DNA from: Leptolyngbya sp. SIO4C5
GTDB taxonomy: Bacteria; Cyanobacteriota; Cyanobacteriia; Phormidesmidales; Phormidesmidaceae
Direction of reading: 5' to 3'
Assembly (NCBI GenBank): GCA_010671965.1
Contig: JAAHIC010000249.1
Span: forward strand, 1-6,713
DNA length: 6,713 nt
Positions 1-6,428 of the stretch are shown here, one piece after another (the first letter of the stretch is position 1; each line of letters opens with the position of its first letter). Position numbers and translations under genes: made by a program. The notes beneath the pieces are model-generated. The model was not told where the DNA came from and did not search any database. It worked only from the letters and a program-made list of their open reading frames with translations.

Positions 1-246
1 CTGAAACTGTCGATGCACCTGAACTAAAAACTCGTCTCCTTTCATGCCCGGCATTAGCCAGTCTGAGACAATCACAATGATACCAACTGCTTCTTGATTG
101 AGTTCATCAATAACTTCTAAAGCGTCAGCAGCATCTTCCGCCATCTCATACTGGTAGCTGTCGCCAAAAGCCTCTTTTAGCTGCGTCTTCAGGCTATTGA
201 GCACCACTTTCTCGTCATCGACGCAGAGGATTACAGATTTAGACAT
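1..246 (-). CDS. Response regulator, receiver domain (partial, C-terminus beyond left edge)
   Basis: Translating leftward from the ATG at 246 gives 82 residues with no stop before the window edge. The N-terminus is a CheY-like receiver: the acidic pair Asp10-Asp11 after a hydrophobic beta strand (VILCVDDE), and the phospho-acceptor Asp62 in the motif SDWLMPGMKGDEF. The Thr/Ser and Lys switch residues lie outside the window, as does any output domain, so it cannot be said whether this is a single receiver, a DNA-binding regulator or a receiver joined to a kinase or cyclase. The SDxxMPxMxGDEFL wording is, from memory, common in cyanobacterial receivers of multidomain signalling proteins. Only an AAAG-like weak ribosome site precedes the start. 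It lies 108 bases downstream of the sensor kinase stop in the same direction, so it may receive phosphate from that kinase; this pairing is inferred from position only. Confidence 0.9.
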   Translation of the reverse strand, partial: MSKSVILCVDDEKVVLNSLKTQLKEAFGDSYQYEMAEDAADALEVIDELNQEAVGIIVIVSDWLMPGMKGDEFLVQVHRQFQ

Positions 247-255
247 CTTTATATG

Positions 256-270
256 TAGATTTTTTATCTA
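256..270. repeat. Short AT-rich inverted repeat upstream of the truncated receiver gene
   Basis: TAGAT and ATCTA form perfect 5-base arms around a TTTTT loop, ending 10 bases before the ATG at 246. It could be a weak operator or a hairpin in the leader, or simply chance in AT-rich DNA. It has too few GC pairs to be a convincing terminator. Confidence 0.3.
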
Positions 271-354
271 GTCGGGCGACAGCCGGGGGAGATCTGGCAA
301 GCAGTTAAGGCCCCGCCAAGCGTGTAAGTCCTGTACCAGGCAAACAAGCCTAGA

Positions 355-2169
355 TTAAACCGCTAGCTCAGCTACAGCAGGCTCAGCTAGGACAGCCTGT
401 GAGGGGAGCCAAACGGTAAAAATAGTATGCCCTGGCACCGACTGCACATTGATGGTGCCTCCGTGTCGATCCACAATCTTCTTAACAATGTTGAGGCCCA
501 ACCCGCTGCCTTCCCCAGCGGCTTTAGTGGTGAAAAAGGGATCAAAAATTTGCGCTTGCCGCTCAGCCGGAATCCCCTTGCCGCTGTCGGCGATCGCCAC
601 TGCTACGCCCTCATTTTGAGCCTGCACCGTAATTGTAAGGCTGCCCTGGTAGTCCATTGCCTGTAGGGCATTGTGGATCAGGTTAGTCCAGACCTGGTTG
701 AGCTGATCCTCAAAGCAGCGGATGGGGGGCACTGACTGATAATTGCGCTCTAGCTCCACGCCCCGCTTAATCTGGTTGTGATAGAGGGTTAAAGCCGTTT
801 CAATCCCGTTCGCGACGTTGGCCTCTACCCGGTCGCCGGAGTGATCATAGTGAGCATAGGTTTTGAGGGCAAAAATCACTTTGGCAGCCCGGTCGGCGGC
901 CATCTCGATGGTTTGGATACCGCGCTGAATGCCTGAGAGTTTATAGACGGTTTCTAGAATTTGAGCGCTGTTGGGATGTAGCAGCAGGGGCAGAAACGGC
1001 TCTGTTCCCCGATAGAGGCCAATATCAACCAGCGTATCGGCCACGCTGCTGGCGGGTTCAACCGCCTGGGCCTCAAGCGTCTGAGTCAGGCTGCGCCGGA
1101 GCTGACGTTCTTCGCGGGCGGAAAGGGGCGTCTGGGTTTGCAGCGATCGCTCTAGCAGAGCCATCAGTTGAATCTGCTCTGAGGGTGCCAGGGATCGCAG
1201 CACTTCAGGTAGCTGATACAAAGTTTGCTGCATAAATTTGGCGATACTCCCGGCAGATGAGCGAATAGCTCCCAGGGGCGTATTGACTTCGTGGGCGACG
1301 CCCGCCACCAGCTGCCCCAGGCTTGACATTTTCTCTTGGTGAATTAGCTGGGCCTGAGTTTGCGTCAGTTCGCTGAGCGTTCCCTGCAGGCGATCGTTGG
1401 TTGTTTGTAGCTCAGTCGTTCTTTGCACAACTCGCCGTTCTAGGTCTTGGTTGGCTGCAGTTAGAGACTCTTTTGCCAGTTTCAGATCTTGATGCTGCCG
1501 CTTTAAGATTTTGTCGGCCCGCGAAACGATGACAAACAAAACAGCGTAGAGTAAGGCCGAGCCGCCTATCAGCCCTAGCAGCACCTTTTGCTGGTTTCGC
1601 TGAATCGCCTGCACCGGCAACGTCACGTCCGTATACAGCTCAAACACCCCGACAACTGGGCCATCGACTCCCTCAGGCTGAATCGGCACGTAAGAGGAAA
1701 CTAAGCGGCGATTGGCCAACTGGGGGGTACTGGCAAAGACGGTGCTACCGTGCCGGAAAGAGGAAACGCTGGCCCCCTGCAGCGCTGCTTGAAAGCCATT
1801 GGAGCTAGAACCCTCAGCGCCTGTTTGAGCCGGCACTGTCGAATAGACGACGCGGCCCGTCTGATCGAAAATTTTAACTTTGACAACTGGGAGTCCCTGG
1901 GTTTCGTTGATAATGACCTGACGTAACTCTTGGGTGGTAGGTGAGTCGCGCAGGGCGCTGGGGCTGAGAGACTGAGTTGCGGCCAGAAAGTTGCCATACT
2001 CTGACCAAACCGAGTTGGCAAAAGTCTGGGTTAAAACCTGGTTGTTGTGGCTGACAACTTCTACTAAGCTGGCGATCGCATTTTGGCGGTTAAACAGGCT
2101 GAGAGCGGCGATCGCCAAGGTAAACGCCGTCAGGCTGGCGGCAGAGAAATAGCGTGAAAGGTTAAACAT
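355..2169 (-). CDS. Membrane-bound sensor histidine kinase with extended DHp domain
   Basis: Predicted ATP-dependent autokinase that passes phosphate to a response regulator; 604 residues, ATG to TAA. Membrane helices at about 7-26 and 195-216 enclose a roughly 170-residue periplasmic sensor region. Its stretches KIFDQTGRVVYST (about 99-111) and VGVFELYTDVT (about 173-183) resemble Cache/PAS-like extracytoplasmic sensors; the ligand is unknown. A likely coiled coil (about 219-280, rich in E, Q, L) leads to the H box with phospho-accepting His293 (VAHEVNTPLGAI). The catalytic ATPase domain shows the N box (NLIHNALQAM, Asn500), the G1 box DSGKGIP (528-534), the F box FDPFFTTK (542-549) and the G2 box GSGLGL (554-559), all intact. 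About 100 extra residues (about 313-410) separate the H-box helix from the second dimerisation helix (about 411-442). No clear Shine-Dalgarno site is seen. It follows the DedA gene after 99 bases and precedes a receiver gene by 108. Confidence 0.95.
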   Translation of the reverse strand: MFNLSRYFSAASLTAFTLAIAALSLFNRQNAIASLVEVVSHNNQVLTQTFANSVWSEYGNFLAATQSLSPSALRDSPTTQELRQVIINETQGLPVVKVKIFDQTGRVVYSTVPAQTGAEGSSSNGFQAALQGASVSSFRHGSTVFASTPQLANRRLVSSYVPIQPEGVDGPVVGVFELYTDVTLPVQAIQRNQQKVLLGLIGGSALLYAVLFVIVSRADKILKRQHQDLKLAKESLTAANQDLERRVVQRTTELQTTNDRLQGTLSELTQTQAQLIHQEKMSSLGQLVAGVAHEVNTPLGAIRSSAGSIAKFMQQTLYQLPEVLRSLAPSEQIQLMALLERSLQTQTPLSAREERQLRRSLTQTLEAQAVEPASSVADTLVDIGLYRGTEPFLPLLLHPNSAQILETVYKLSGIQRGIQTIEMAADRAAKVIFALKTYAHYDHSGDRVEANVANGIETALTLYHNQIKRGVELERNYQSVPPIRCFEDQLNQVWTNLIHNALQAMDYQGSLTITVQAQNEGVAVAIADSGKGIPAERQAQIFDPFFTTKAAGEGSGLGLNIVKKIVDRHGGTINVQSVPGHTIFTVWLPSQAVLAEPAVAELAV

Positions 2170-5100
2170 GGCTGCAGGCTGAGGCAGACTAGGACAATCC
2201 AGAGTGCCCAGATGCGCGTTGATGCCCTCAGGTGGGTGAAGAGACTTGCTGTTTTAGGCCGCCGGACTTTACTTGGCGATTTGCCGCAGCCAGCGACTGA
2301 CGACTAGCAGAATAAAGCTGCCCAGTAACAAAATCAGCACAATGCTGGACACGGGGCCTAGCACCTCTTTGACCCGCTCGTAGTTGGCGCCCAAAAAATA
2401 GCCCATCAGGCTTAAAAAGCTGATCCAAACTACCGTACCTACGGTGGAATAAAGCAGGAAGGGCGTCATAGGCATGCGGGTCAGTCCGGCGGGAACGGAA
2501 ATATAGGTGCGGATGCCGGGGACTAAACGCCCAAAGCCAACGGCCAGATTGCCGCGCCGCCGCGCAAACCAGCTGGTTACGCGCCGTACGTCTTTGCTAG
2601 AAAGGGTCAGCCAGCGGCCATAGCGATCGGCCCAGGTTTCTAGCTTTTCTGCCCTGACGGTGCGCCCCAGGTAGTACCAGGGAAAAGCCCCCAAAATCGA
2701 GCCTAGGGTACCCGAAACAATCACCAGCCACAGATTGAGATTTCCCTGGGCCACCCCAAATCCGGCCAGCGGCATAATCACTTCTGAGGGAATTGGGGGA
2801 AACAAATTTTCCAAAAACATGAGGAAGACAATCCCCACGTAGCCCATAGCGCTAATTGTATCTGTGACCCATTCCAGCATTAAACCTGTGACTATCCTCT
2901 ATGAATTTCTACGGGGTGACTGAAATATTTGCCAAATTTGGCCGACAATCAGGGGGAAAAAGCTCATGACCAAAATCAGTCCCCAGCCCTGCAGGGTTGG
3001 ATGTACGGTTTGCAAAGCCGGAGACAGTCCCGGCAGATAAACCGCGCTCAACAGCAGTCCGGTACAGACCAGCAAAGCTCCCCAGACGTAGGGATTAGTG
3101 CTAACTTCGTTCTGAAAGATGTTGGTGCTGGGACTGCGCATGTTGAAGACGTGCCAAAGTCGTCCAAAGGCCAATGTCAGGAAAGAAACCGTGACCGATT
3201 GCGATTCATCTAGCCCTAACCAGTGTCTTGCTAGCAAAAATGCAGCCAAAACGGCAGCGGCAATGATGAGACCATAGCCACCAATGGCCGTCCAATGTCG
3301 CCAAGTTAGCACAGGCTCATCGGCTTTGCGGGGAGGCCGCTGCATCATCGCTTCGTTGCCTTCCCCCACACCCAGCGCCAAAGCCGGAAAAACGTCATTA
3401 ATCGCGTTCAAGAATAGAATTTGTAGCGGCAGCAGCGGCAGTGGCAGCCCGACCAGGGAGGCGATCGCTACGGCGAAAATCTCGCCTACATTACCGGAGA
3501 GCAAGTAAAACGTGAACTGGCGAATGTTGCGAAAAATGGCGCGGCCCTGGCCCACAGCGGCCACAATGGTAGAAAAGGCATCGTCCTGCAGTACCATTGC
3601 CGCTGCTTCTTGAGCGACCTGGGTTCCCCGCTCTCCCATCGCAATCCCAATGTCCGCCTTTTTCAAGGCTGGGGCGTCATTGACCCCGTCCCCGGTCATC
3701 GCGACGATCGCCCCGTTTTTCTGATGTAGCTCAATCAAATTTAGCTTTTGCTCCGGGCTGACGCGGGCAAAAATTTGTACCTGCTCTAGCTGAGACCGCT
3801 CCTCCTGGCTCATTTCTTGCAGTGAACGCAAAGCTTTACCGGCTTTGGCCTGAGCTTCCTGCTCACCGACTAGCCCGACGGCAATGCCAATATTTCTGGC
3901 CGTGATCACCTGATCCCCCGTGACCATGATCACGCGGATGCCAGCCTGGTGACAAGCTTCGAGCGCTTGGCGCACGTCTTGACGCGGCGGATCTTCTAGT
4001 CCTACTACGCCCAGCAAGGTCAGATCCTGGTAAGGTTTGGCCTCTAGGTTATCTGTCGTCTTAGTCGCCATCGCCAGAATGCGTAGTCCCTGCTCGGCCA
4101 TCTGAGTACAGCGCTCCTGCCAAAACTGACGCTCAGACGACTGCAACGGCTGCACGCCGTCAGCGGTCAGGTGATGAGAACAGGCTTCAAGGACAGATTC
4201 AGGTGCCCCTTTGACGGCAAAACGATAGCCCTGTTCGGTCTCATGGATGGTAGCCATCATTTTGGTGTCCGAATCGAAAGCCACCTCGCGGACTTCAGGC
4301 CAATCCTGCAGCAGCGCCTCTTGGTGAATCTTTGCTTTAGCGCCTAGCACCAGCAGCGCGATTTCCATCGGATCGCCAATGAGTTCTGCCTCAGCCTGAT
4401 CGGGCTGGGGCAAAGCCGCATTGTTGCAGAGCACCGAAACCTTGAGTAGCTGCCGCAGTGCCGGGTGCTGGTTGGCTTCAATTTCAGAGTCTGCTTGCAC
4501 AAACTTGCCGGACTGCTCCAAAGCATCTCCCGTCACCTCAACCGTTCCGGCCGCCAAGGCCACTTCGGTGACGGTCATCCGGTTTTCTGTCAGGGTGCCG
4601 GTTTTATCGGTGCAAATGATGCTGGTAGCGCCCAGCGTCTCAACTGCCGAAAGCTTGTTGATCAAGGCATTGCGCTTTGCCATCCGCCACATGCCCCGGG
4701 CTAAAGCCACTGTCGCCACGATGGGCAGTCCTTCAGGGACGGCAGCCACTGAAAGGGCGATCGCGGTTTCTACCATTAAAACCAAATCTTTGCCGCCCAA
4801 AACGCCCGCGATCGCTACCAAAATCGCAATGGCAATGGTGATCCAGATCAGGCGGCGGCCTAGCTCATCGAGCCGCTTTTCTAGAGGAGTAACCTGTTCT
4901 TCGGCTTCTGCGGTGAGCGAGGAAATTTTGCCCAGTTCTGTTTCCATGCCCGTGGCCACCACGACCCCTTCTCCCGTGCCGCGCGTAATGGCTGTCCCCT
5001 TAAACAGCATGTTGGCTTGCTCAGCGAGGGGACGCTCTTCAGCGATGGCGTCGGTGGTTTTGCTGACGGGCAGTGATTCCCCGGTCAGAGGCGACTCATC

Positions 5101-5588
5101 CACCTGCAGCTTAGACGCTTTGACGAGCCGCAGATCGGCGGAGACTAAATCACCGCTTTCCAATACGACAATATCGCCGGGCACGATGTCTTCTGCCGAA
5201 ATGACCTGGACTTCACCCTGGCGTCGTACCTGGGTTTGGGTCTTGCTGAGCTGCTTGAGCGACTCCATCGAGCGCACAGCTTTGACCTCTGTGAAAAAGC
5301 CGATCCCCGCATTGAGACCAATCGCAATCAGAATGGCAATGCCCTCAATCCATTCCTGAAACGCAAAGGAGAGTACCGCCGCGATCGCCAGCAAGGCAAT
5401 AATTGGGCTTTTAAACTGCTCAATAAAAATTTCCCAACTGCCGCGCTGCTCGGCCTGCTGTAGCTGATTTGGTCCGTACTTTTGATAGCGCTGCTGGGCC
5501 TCAGACTGGCTCAGTCCCTGCTCTAGCTGAACGGTGTAGGTGTCTAAAATGTCTGCAACCGACTGAGACCCTACAGAAATGCGATCGC
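590..5588. repeat. HIP1 palindromes (GCGATCGC), nine dispersed copies
   Basis: Perfect copies begin at 590, 1143, 2072, 2108, 3461, 4757, 4808, 5381 and 5581. All fall within the kinase and ATPase genes; none lies in a spacer, the DedA gene or the receiver genes. Chance alone would give far fewer than one in a window of this size, so this is the cyanobacterial HIP1 signature and the main evidence for the host group. Confidence 0.9.
2269..2880 (-). CDS. DedA-family (VTT/SNARE-associated) inner-membrane protein
   Basis: A 203-residue membrane protein of usual DedA length. Hydrophobic segments lie at about 12-30, 50-72, 140-163 and 176-196. The family signatures are present: a re-entrant-loop motif ENLFPPIPSE (24-33) with Glu33, and FGRLVPGIRT (116-125), whose arginines Arg118 and Arg124 match the conserved arginine pair of bacterial DedA proteins. 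Members are thought to be proton-linked transporters or lipid scramblases that support undecaprenyl-phosphate or phospholipid recycling and membrane potential; the substrate here cannot be read from sequence. It begins 18 bases after the stop of the cation ATPase, so the two are almost certainly cotranscribed, which suits a shared role in membrane energetics or ion homeostasis (inference). An AGG lies 4 bases before the ATG as a weak ribosome site. No terminator is visible after its TAA. Confidence 0.93.
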   Translation of the reverse strand: MLEWVTDTISAMGYVGIVFLMFLENLFPPIPSEVIMPLAGFGVAQGNLNLWLVIVSGTLGSILGAFPWYYLGRTVRAEKLETWADRYGRWLTLSSKDVRRVTSWFARRRGNLAVGFGRLVPGIRTYISVPAGLTRMPMTPFLLYSTVGTVVWISFLSLMGYFLGANYERVKEVLGPVSSIVLILLLGSFILLVVSRWLRQIAK

Positions 5589-5601
5589 GGTTGTCGCCCA
5601 C
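2899..5601 (-). CDS. P-type (P2, Ca2+-ATPase-like) cation-transporting ATPase
   Basis: An ATP-driven cation pump of 900 residues, full length for P2 ATPases, with about ten membrane helices. Order: N-terminal cation-ATPase domain (about 12-80); actuator domain with TGES (173-176); M4 with PEGLP (289-293, Glu290); phosphorylation site CTDKTGT with Asp332; nucleotide domain with KGA (464-466); hinge motifs DPPR (537-540) and TGD (561-563); Lys619; TGDGVND (636-642); then M5-M10 to the C-terminus. By alignment with SERCA, Glu290, Asn704, Glu707, Asn732 and Asp736 keep ion-site residues, but the Thr799 position is Asn735 and the M8 Glu908 position is Arg814. Calcium is the default guess; manganese, sodium or proton are possible. 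The start is GTG, chosen because GGAG lies 8 bases upstream and the only upstream in-frame extension is 13 codons with no better start. It leads the DedA gene. Cyanobacterial PacL is a related pump, but orthology is not shown. Confidence 0.96.
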   Translation of the reverse strand: MGDNRDRISVGSQSVADILDTYTVQLEQGLSQSEAQQRYQKYGPNQLQQAEQRGSWEIFIEQFKSPIIALLAIAAVLSFAFQEWIEGIAILIAIGLNAGIGFFTEVKAVRSMESLKQLSKTQTQVRRQGEVQVISAEDIVPGDIVVLESGDLVSADLRLVKASKLQVDESPLTGESLPVSKTTDAIAEERPLAEQANMLFKGTAITRGTGEGVVVATGMETELGKISSLTAEAEEQVTPLEKRLDELGRRLIWITIAIAILVAIAGVLGGKDLVLMVETAIALSVAAVPEGLPIVATVALARGMWRMAKRNALINKLSAVETLGATSIICTDKTGTLTENRMTVTEVALAAGTVEVTGDALEQSGKFVQADSEIEANQHPALRQLLKVSVLCNNAALPQPDQAEAELIGDPMEIALLVLGAKAKIHQEALLQDWPEVREVAFDSDTKMMATIHETEQGYRFAVKGAPESVLEACSHHLTADGVQPLQSSERQFWQERCTQMAEQGLRILAMATKTTDNLEAKPYQDLTLLGVVGLEDPPRQDVRQALEACHQAGIRVIMVTGDQVITARNIGIAVGLVGEQEAQAKAGKALRSLQEMSQEERSQLEQVQIFARVSPEQKLNLIELHQKNGAIVAMTGDGVNDAPALKKADIGIAMGERGTQVAQEAAAMVLQDDAFSTIVAAVGQGRAIFRNIRQFTFYLLSGNVGEIFAVAIASLVGLPLPLLPLQILFLNAINDVFPALALGVGEGNEAMMQRPPRKADEPVLTWRHWTAIGGYGLIIAAAVLAAFLLARHWLGLDESQSVTVSFLTLAFGRLWHVFNMRSPSTNIFQNEVSTNPYVWGALLVCTGLLLSAVYLPGLSPALQTVHPTLQGWGLILVMSFFPLIVGQIWQIFQSPRRNS

Positions 5602-5609
5602 ACTGTAAA

Positions 5610-5613
5610 CTCC
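5610..5613 (-). promoter_or_regulatory. Ribosome binding site fixing the GTG start of the P-type ATPase
   Basis: Read on the minus strand, GGAG sits 8 bases before the GTG at 5599-5601. No ATG lies between this site and the conserved N-terminal domain, so the site supports the non-ATG start. Confidence 0.65.
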
Positions 5614-5651
5614 GAAACTACAAAATTTAGCCCGATATTCCTAGAACGGCT

Positions 5652-5687
5652 GGCGCTGACTTCTCACTGTAGAGAGAAGCGGTTGCC
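5652..5687. repeat. Hairpin in the ATPase upstream region
   Basis: CTTCTC (5660-5665) and GAGAAG (5674-5679) form a perfect 6-base stem around an 8-base loop. After an interrupted stretch, GGC (5652-5654) and GCC (5685-5687) can pair outside it. It lies about 50 bases before the ATPase start and would be part of the mRNA leader if transcription begins upstream. No T-run follows on either strand, so it is not an intrinsic terminator. Confidence 0.5.
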
Positions 5688-5799
5688 GGGGAATCTACCT
5701 GGCTACAGATTTTTGGCCGTGGACGAAGCGAAACTTACCGGCCTAGCTTGGATGTGCGGCTGTTTGGTCGCCAACTGAACTTTGCGCCGAGCTAACTGT

Positions 5800-5832
5800 A
5801 GCAAGATCTGTCTCAGGGAAGAGTATCTTGCT
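5800..5832. repeat. 8-bp perfect inverted repeat, possible operator or leader hairpin
   Basis: AGCAAGAT (5800-5807) and ATCTTGCT (5825-5832) are perfect arms around a 17-base spacer. The arm spacing (25 bases centre to centre) is long for a simple dimeric operator but suits an RNA hairpin or a two-site operator. It lies about 200 bases upstream of the ATPase start and 40 bases from the plus-strand terminator. No T-run follows either arm. Confidence 0.5.
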
Positions 5833-5872
5833 GGATCCGGCTGACATACTTACATGCATAAGGGAACGCAGG

Positions 5873-5903
5873 GCGCGTGATCTCCCCAGTCACGCGCTTT
5901 TTT
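5873..5903 (+). terminator. Intrinsic terminator, plus-strand orientation, overlapping the response regulator stop
   Basis: GCGCGTGA (5873-5880) and TCACGCGC (5890-5897) form a GC-rich 8-base stem with a 9-base loop, followed at once by TTTTTT (5898-5903) on the plus strand. On the minus strand the A-run precedes the stem and CCCTGCG follows it, so the classic signal works only rightward. All recognised genes here run leftward, which leaves the terminator without a known client. The right arm contains the TGA stop (5890-5892) of the receiver gene, and the T-run is the complement of its last lysine and glutamine codons. Confidence 0.8.
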
Positions 5904-6333
5904 GCTGACCGTCCGCCAGATTTTGACACTCTTTCATCACCAGCAGCGCCTGAATCTGATGCAAAAAGTCTTCGATTGCAAAAGGTTTTCTCAAAAAGCC
6001 GTCGGCATAAGCCGTTACCTCTTCGGCTAAGTCTATCTCTTCGTGGGCTGTCATCAGCAGAACAGGGACGAAGGGCAGATGAAAGCTTTGCCGAATTTTC
6101 TGTAACACTTCATAGCCGTTCATGCCGGGGAGCATTACATCCAAAAGCACTAAATCGGGAGGAGACTGCTCAATCTTTTCTAATGCCGTCTTACCGTCCT
6201 CTGCCAGAGTGAGATCATAATTCTCCTCCTCCAAAATAGCCTGAATTAAAAATAGGCTATCCGGTGAATCATCTACAGCTAAAATATGGCTCTTTTGAAC
6301 CGTTTCCTTTTGATCTGTTTGCTCCAAAAACAT
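5890..6333 (-). CDS. Stand-alone CheY-like response regulator
   Basis: A single receiver domain of 147 residues with no output domain. All five hallmark residues are present: the acidic pair Asp21-Asp22 (ILAVDDSPDS), phospho-acceptor Asp65 (LVLLDVMLPGMNGYEVL), Thr95 (VLLMTAH) and Lys116 (FLRKPF). A 13-residue polar lead precedes the domain and a short tail (about 133-147) follows it. Such proteins act by phosphorylation-dependent contact with a partner or as relay intermediates; the partner is not evident. It starts at ATG without a clear Shine-Dalgarno site; an 8-base palindrome CTTATAAG (6335-6342) sits immediately upstream. The stop codon lies inside the stem of the plus-strand terminator. 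The ATPase starts 288 bases downstream, so cotranscription with it is uncertain. A cognate kinase could be the one at 355-2169 or one elsewhere in the genome. Confidence 0.95.
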   Translation of the reverse strand: MFLEQTDQKETVQKSHILAVDDSPDSLFLIQAILEEENYDLTLAEDGKTALEKIEQSPPDLVLLDVMLPGMNGYEVLQKIRQSFHLPFVPVLLMTAHEEIDLAEEVTAYADGFLRKPFAIEDFLHQIQALLVMKECQNLADGQQKSA

Positions 6334-6428
6334 GCTTATAAGAGAGCTGGCGTTTACTAAAAAAGAATTAATTTGCGTAGCAAAGGCTGTTAGGAAAACC
6401 CTTTTGTATTAACGTCAAAATTCTAAAC

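Larger units (their letters stand above)
5602..5872. other. Inverted-repeat-rich intergenic region upstream of the ATPase; possible plus-strand ncRNA
   Basis: This spacer has no convincing protein gene. On the minus strand it must carry the leader, and perhaps the promoter, of the ATPase-DedA pair, but I found no pair of -35 and -10 boxes close to consensus. It holds several potential stems: 5652-5687, 5715-5719 with 5739-5743 (GGCCG/CGGCC), and 5800-5832. It is closed on its right by an intrinsic terminator that works only for plus-strand transcription, so a rightward RNA of up to about 270 bases could arise here. No known RNA family (tmRNA, RNase P, SRP, 6S, yybP-ykoY) was recognised. The promoter for such an RNA is not evident; the best guess, TTGCTG at 5828 with TACATG at 5851, is weak. 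Confidence 0.4.

Noticed and set aside
337..354. AGGC/GCCT inverted repeat just after the kinase stop as a terminator
   Set aside because: The stem has only four pairs and no T-run follows it on the minus strand.
4421..5359. 312-codon open frame on the plus strand
   Set aside because: It lies entirely antisense to the well-supported P-type ATPase. Its product is low-complexity, rich in Ser, Ala and Arg, with no recognisable domain, as expected of a reverse-frame shadow.
5743..5847. 34-codon minus-strand open frame (begins MSAGSSKILF) between the receiver and the ATPase
   Set aside because: No ribosome binding site precedes the ATG, the product has no hydrophobic segment or known motif, and a frame of this length arises easily by chance.
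5876..5889. GGGGAGA on the minus strand as the core of a yybP-ykoY (manganese) riboswitch for the ATPase
   Set aside because: The remembered conserved loop is GGGGAGUA, and its second conserved loop was not found in the leader. The bases here are the loop and arm of the plus-strand terminator.
5877..6212. 111-codon open frame on the plus strand over the response regulator
   Set aside because: It is antisense to a receiver gene with all its catalytic residues, and its product has no domain. It also begins inside the terminator stem.
6413..6425. TTGACG (6418-6413) and TAGAAT (6425-6420) on the minus strand as promoter boxes for the receiver gene
   Set aside because: Each resembles a consensus box, but they are adjacent and in the wrong order. 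Neither has a good partner box at a spacing of 16-18 bases.
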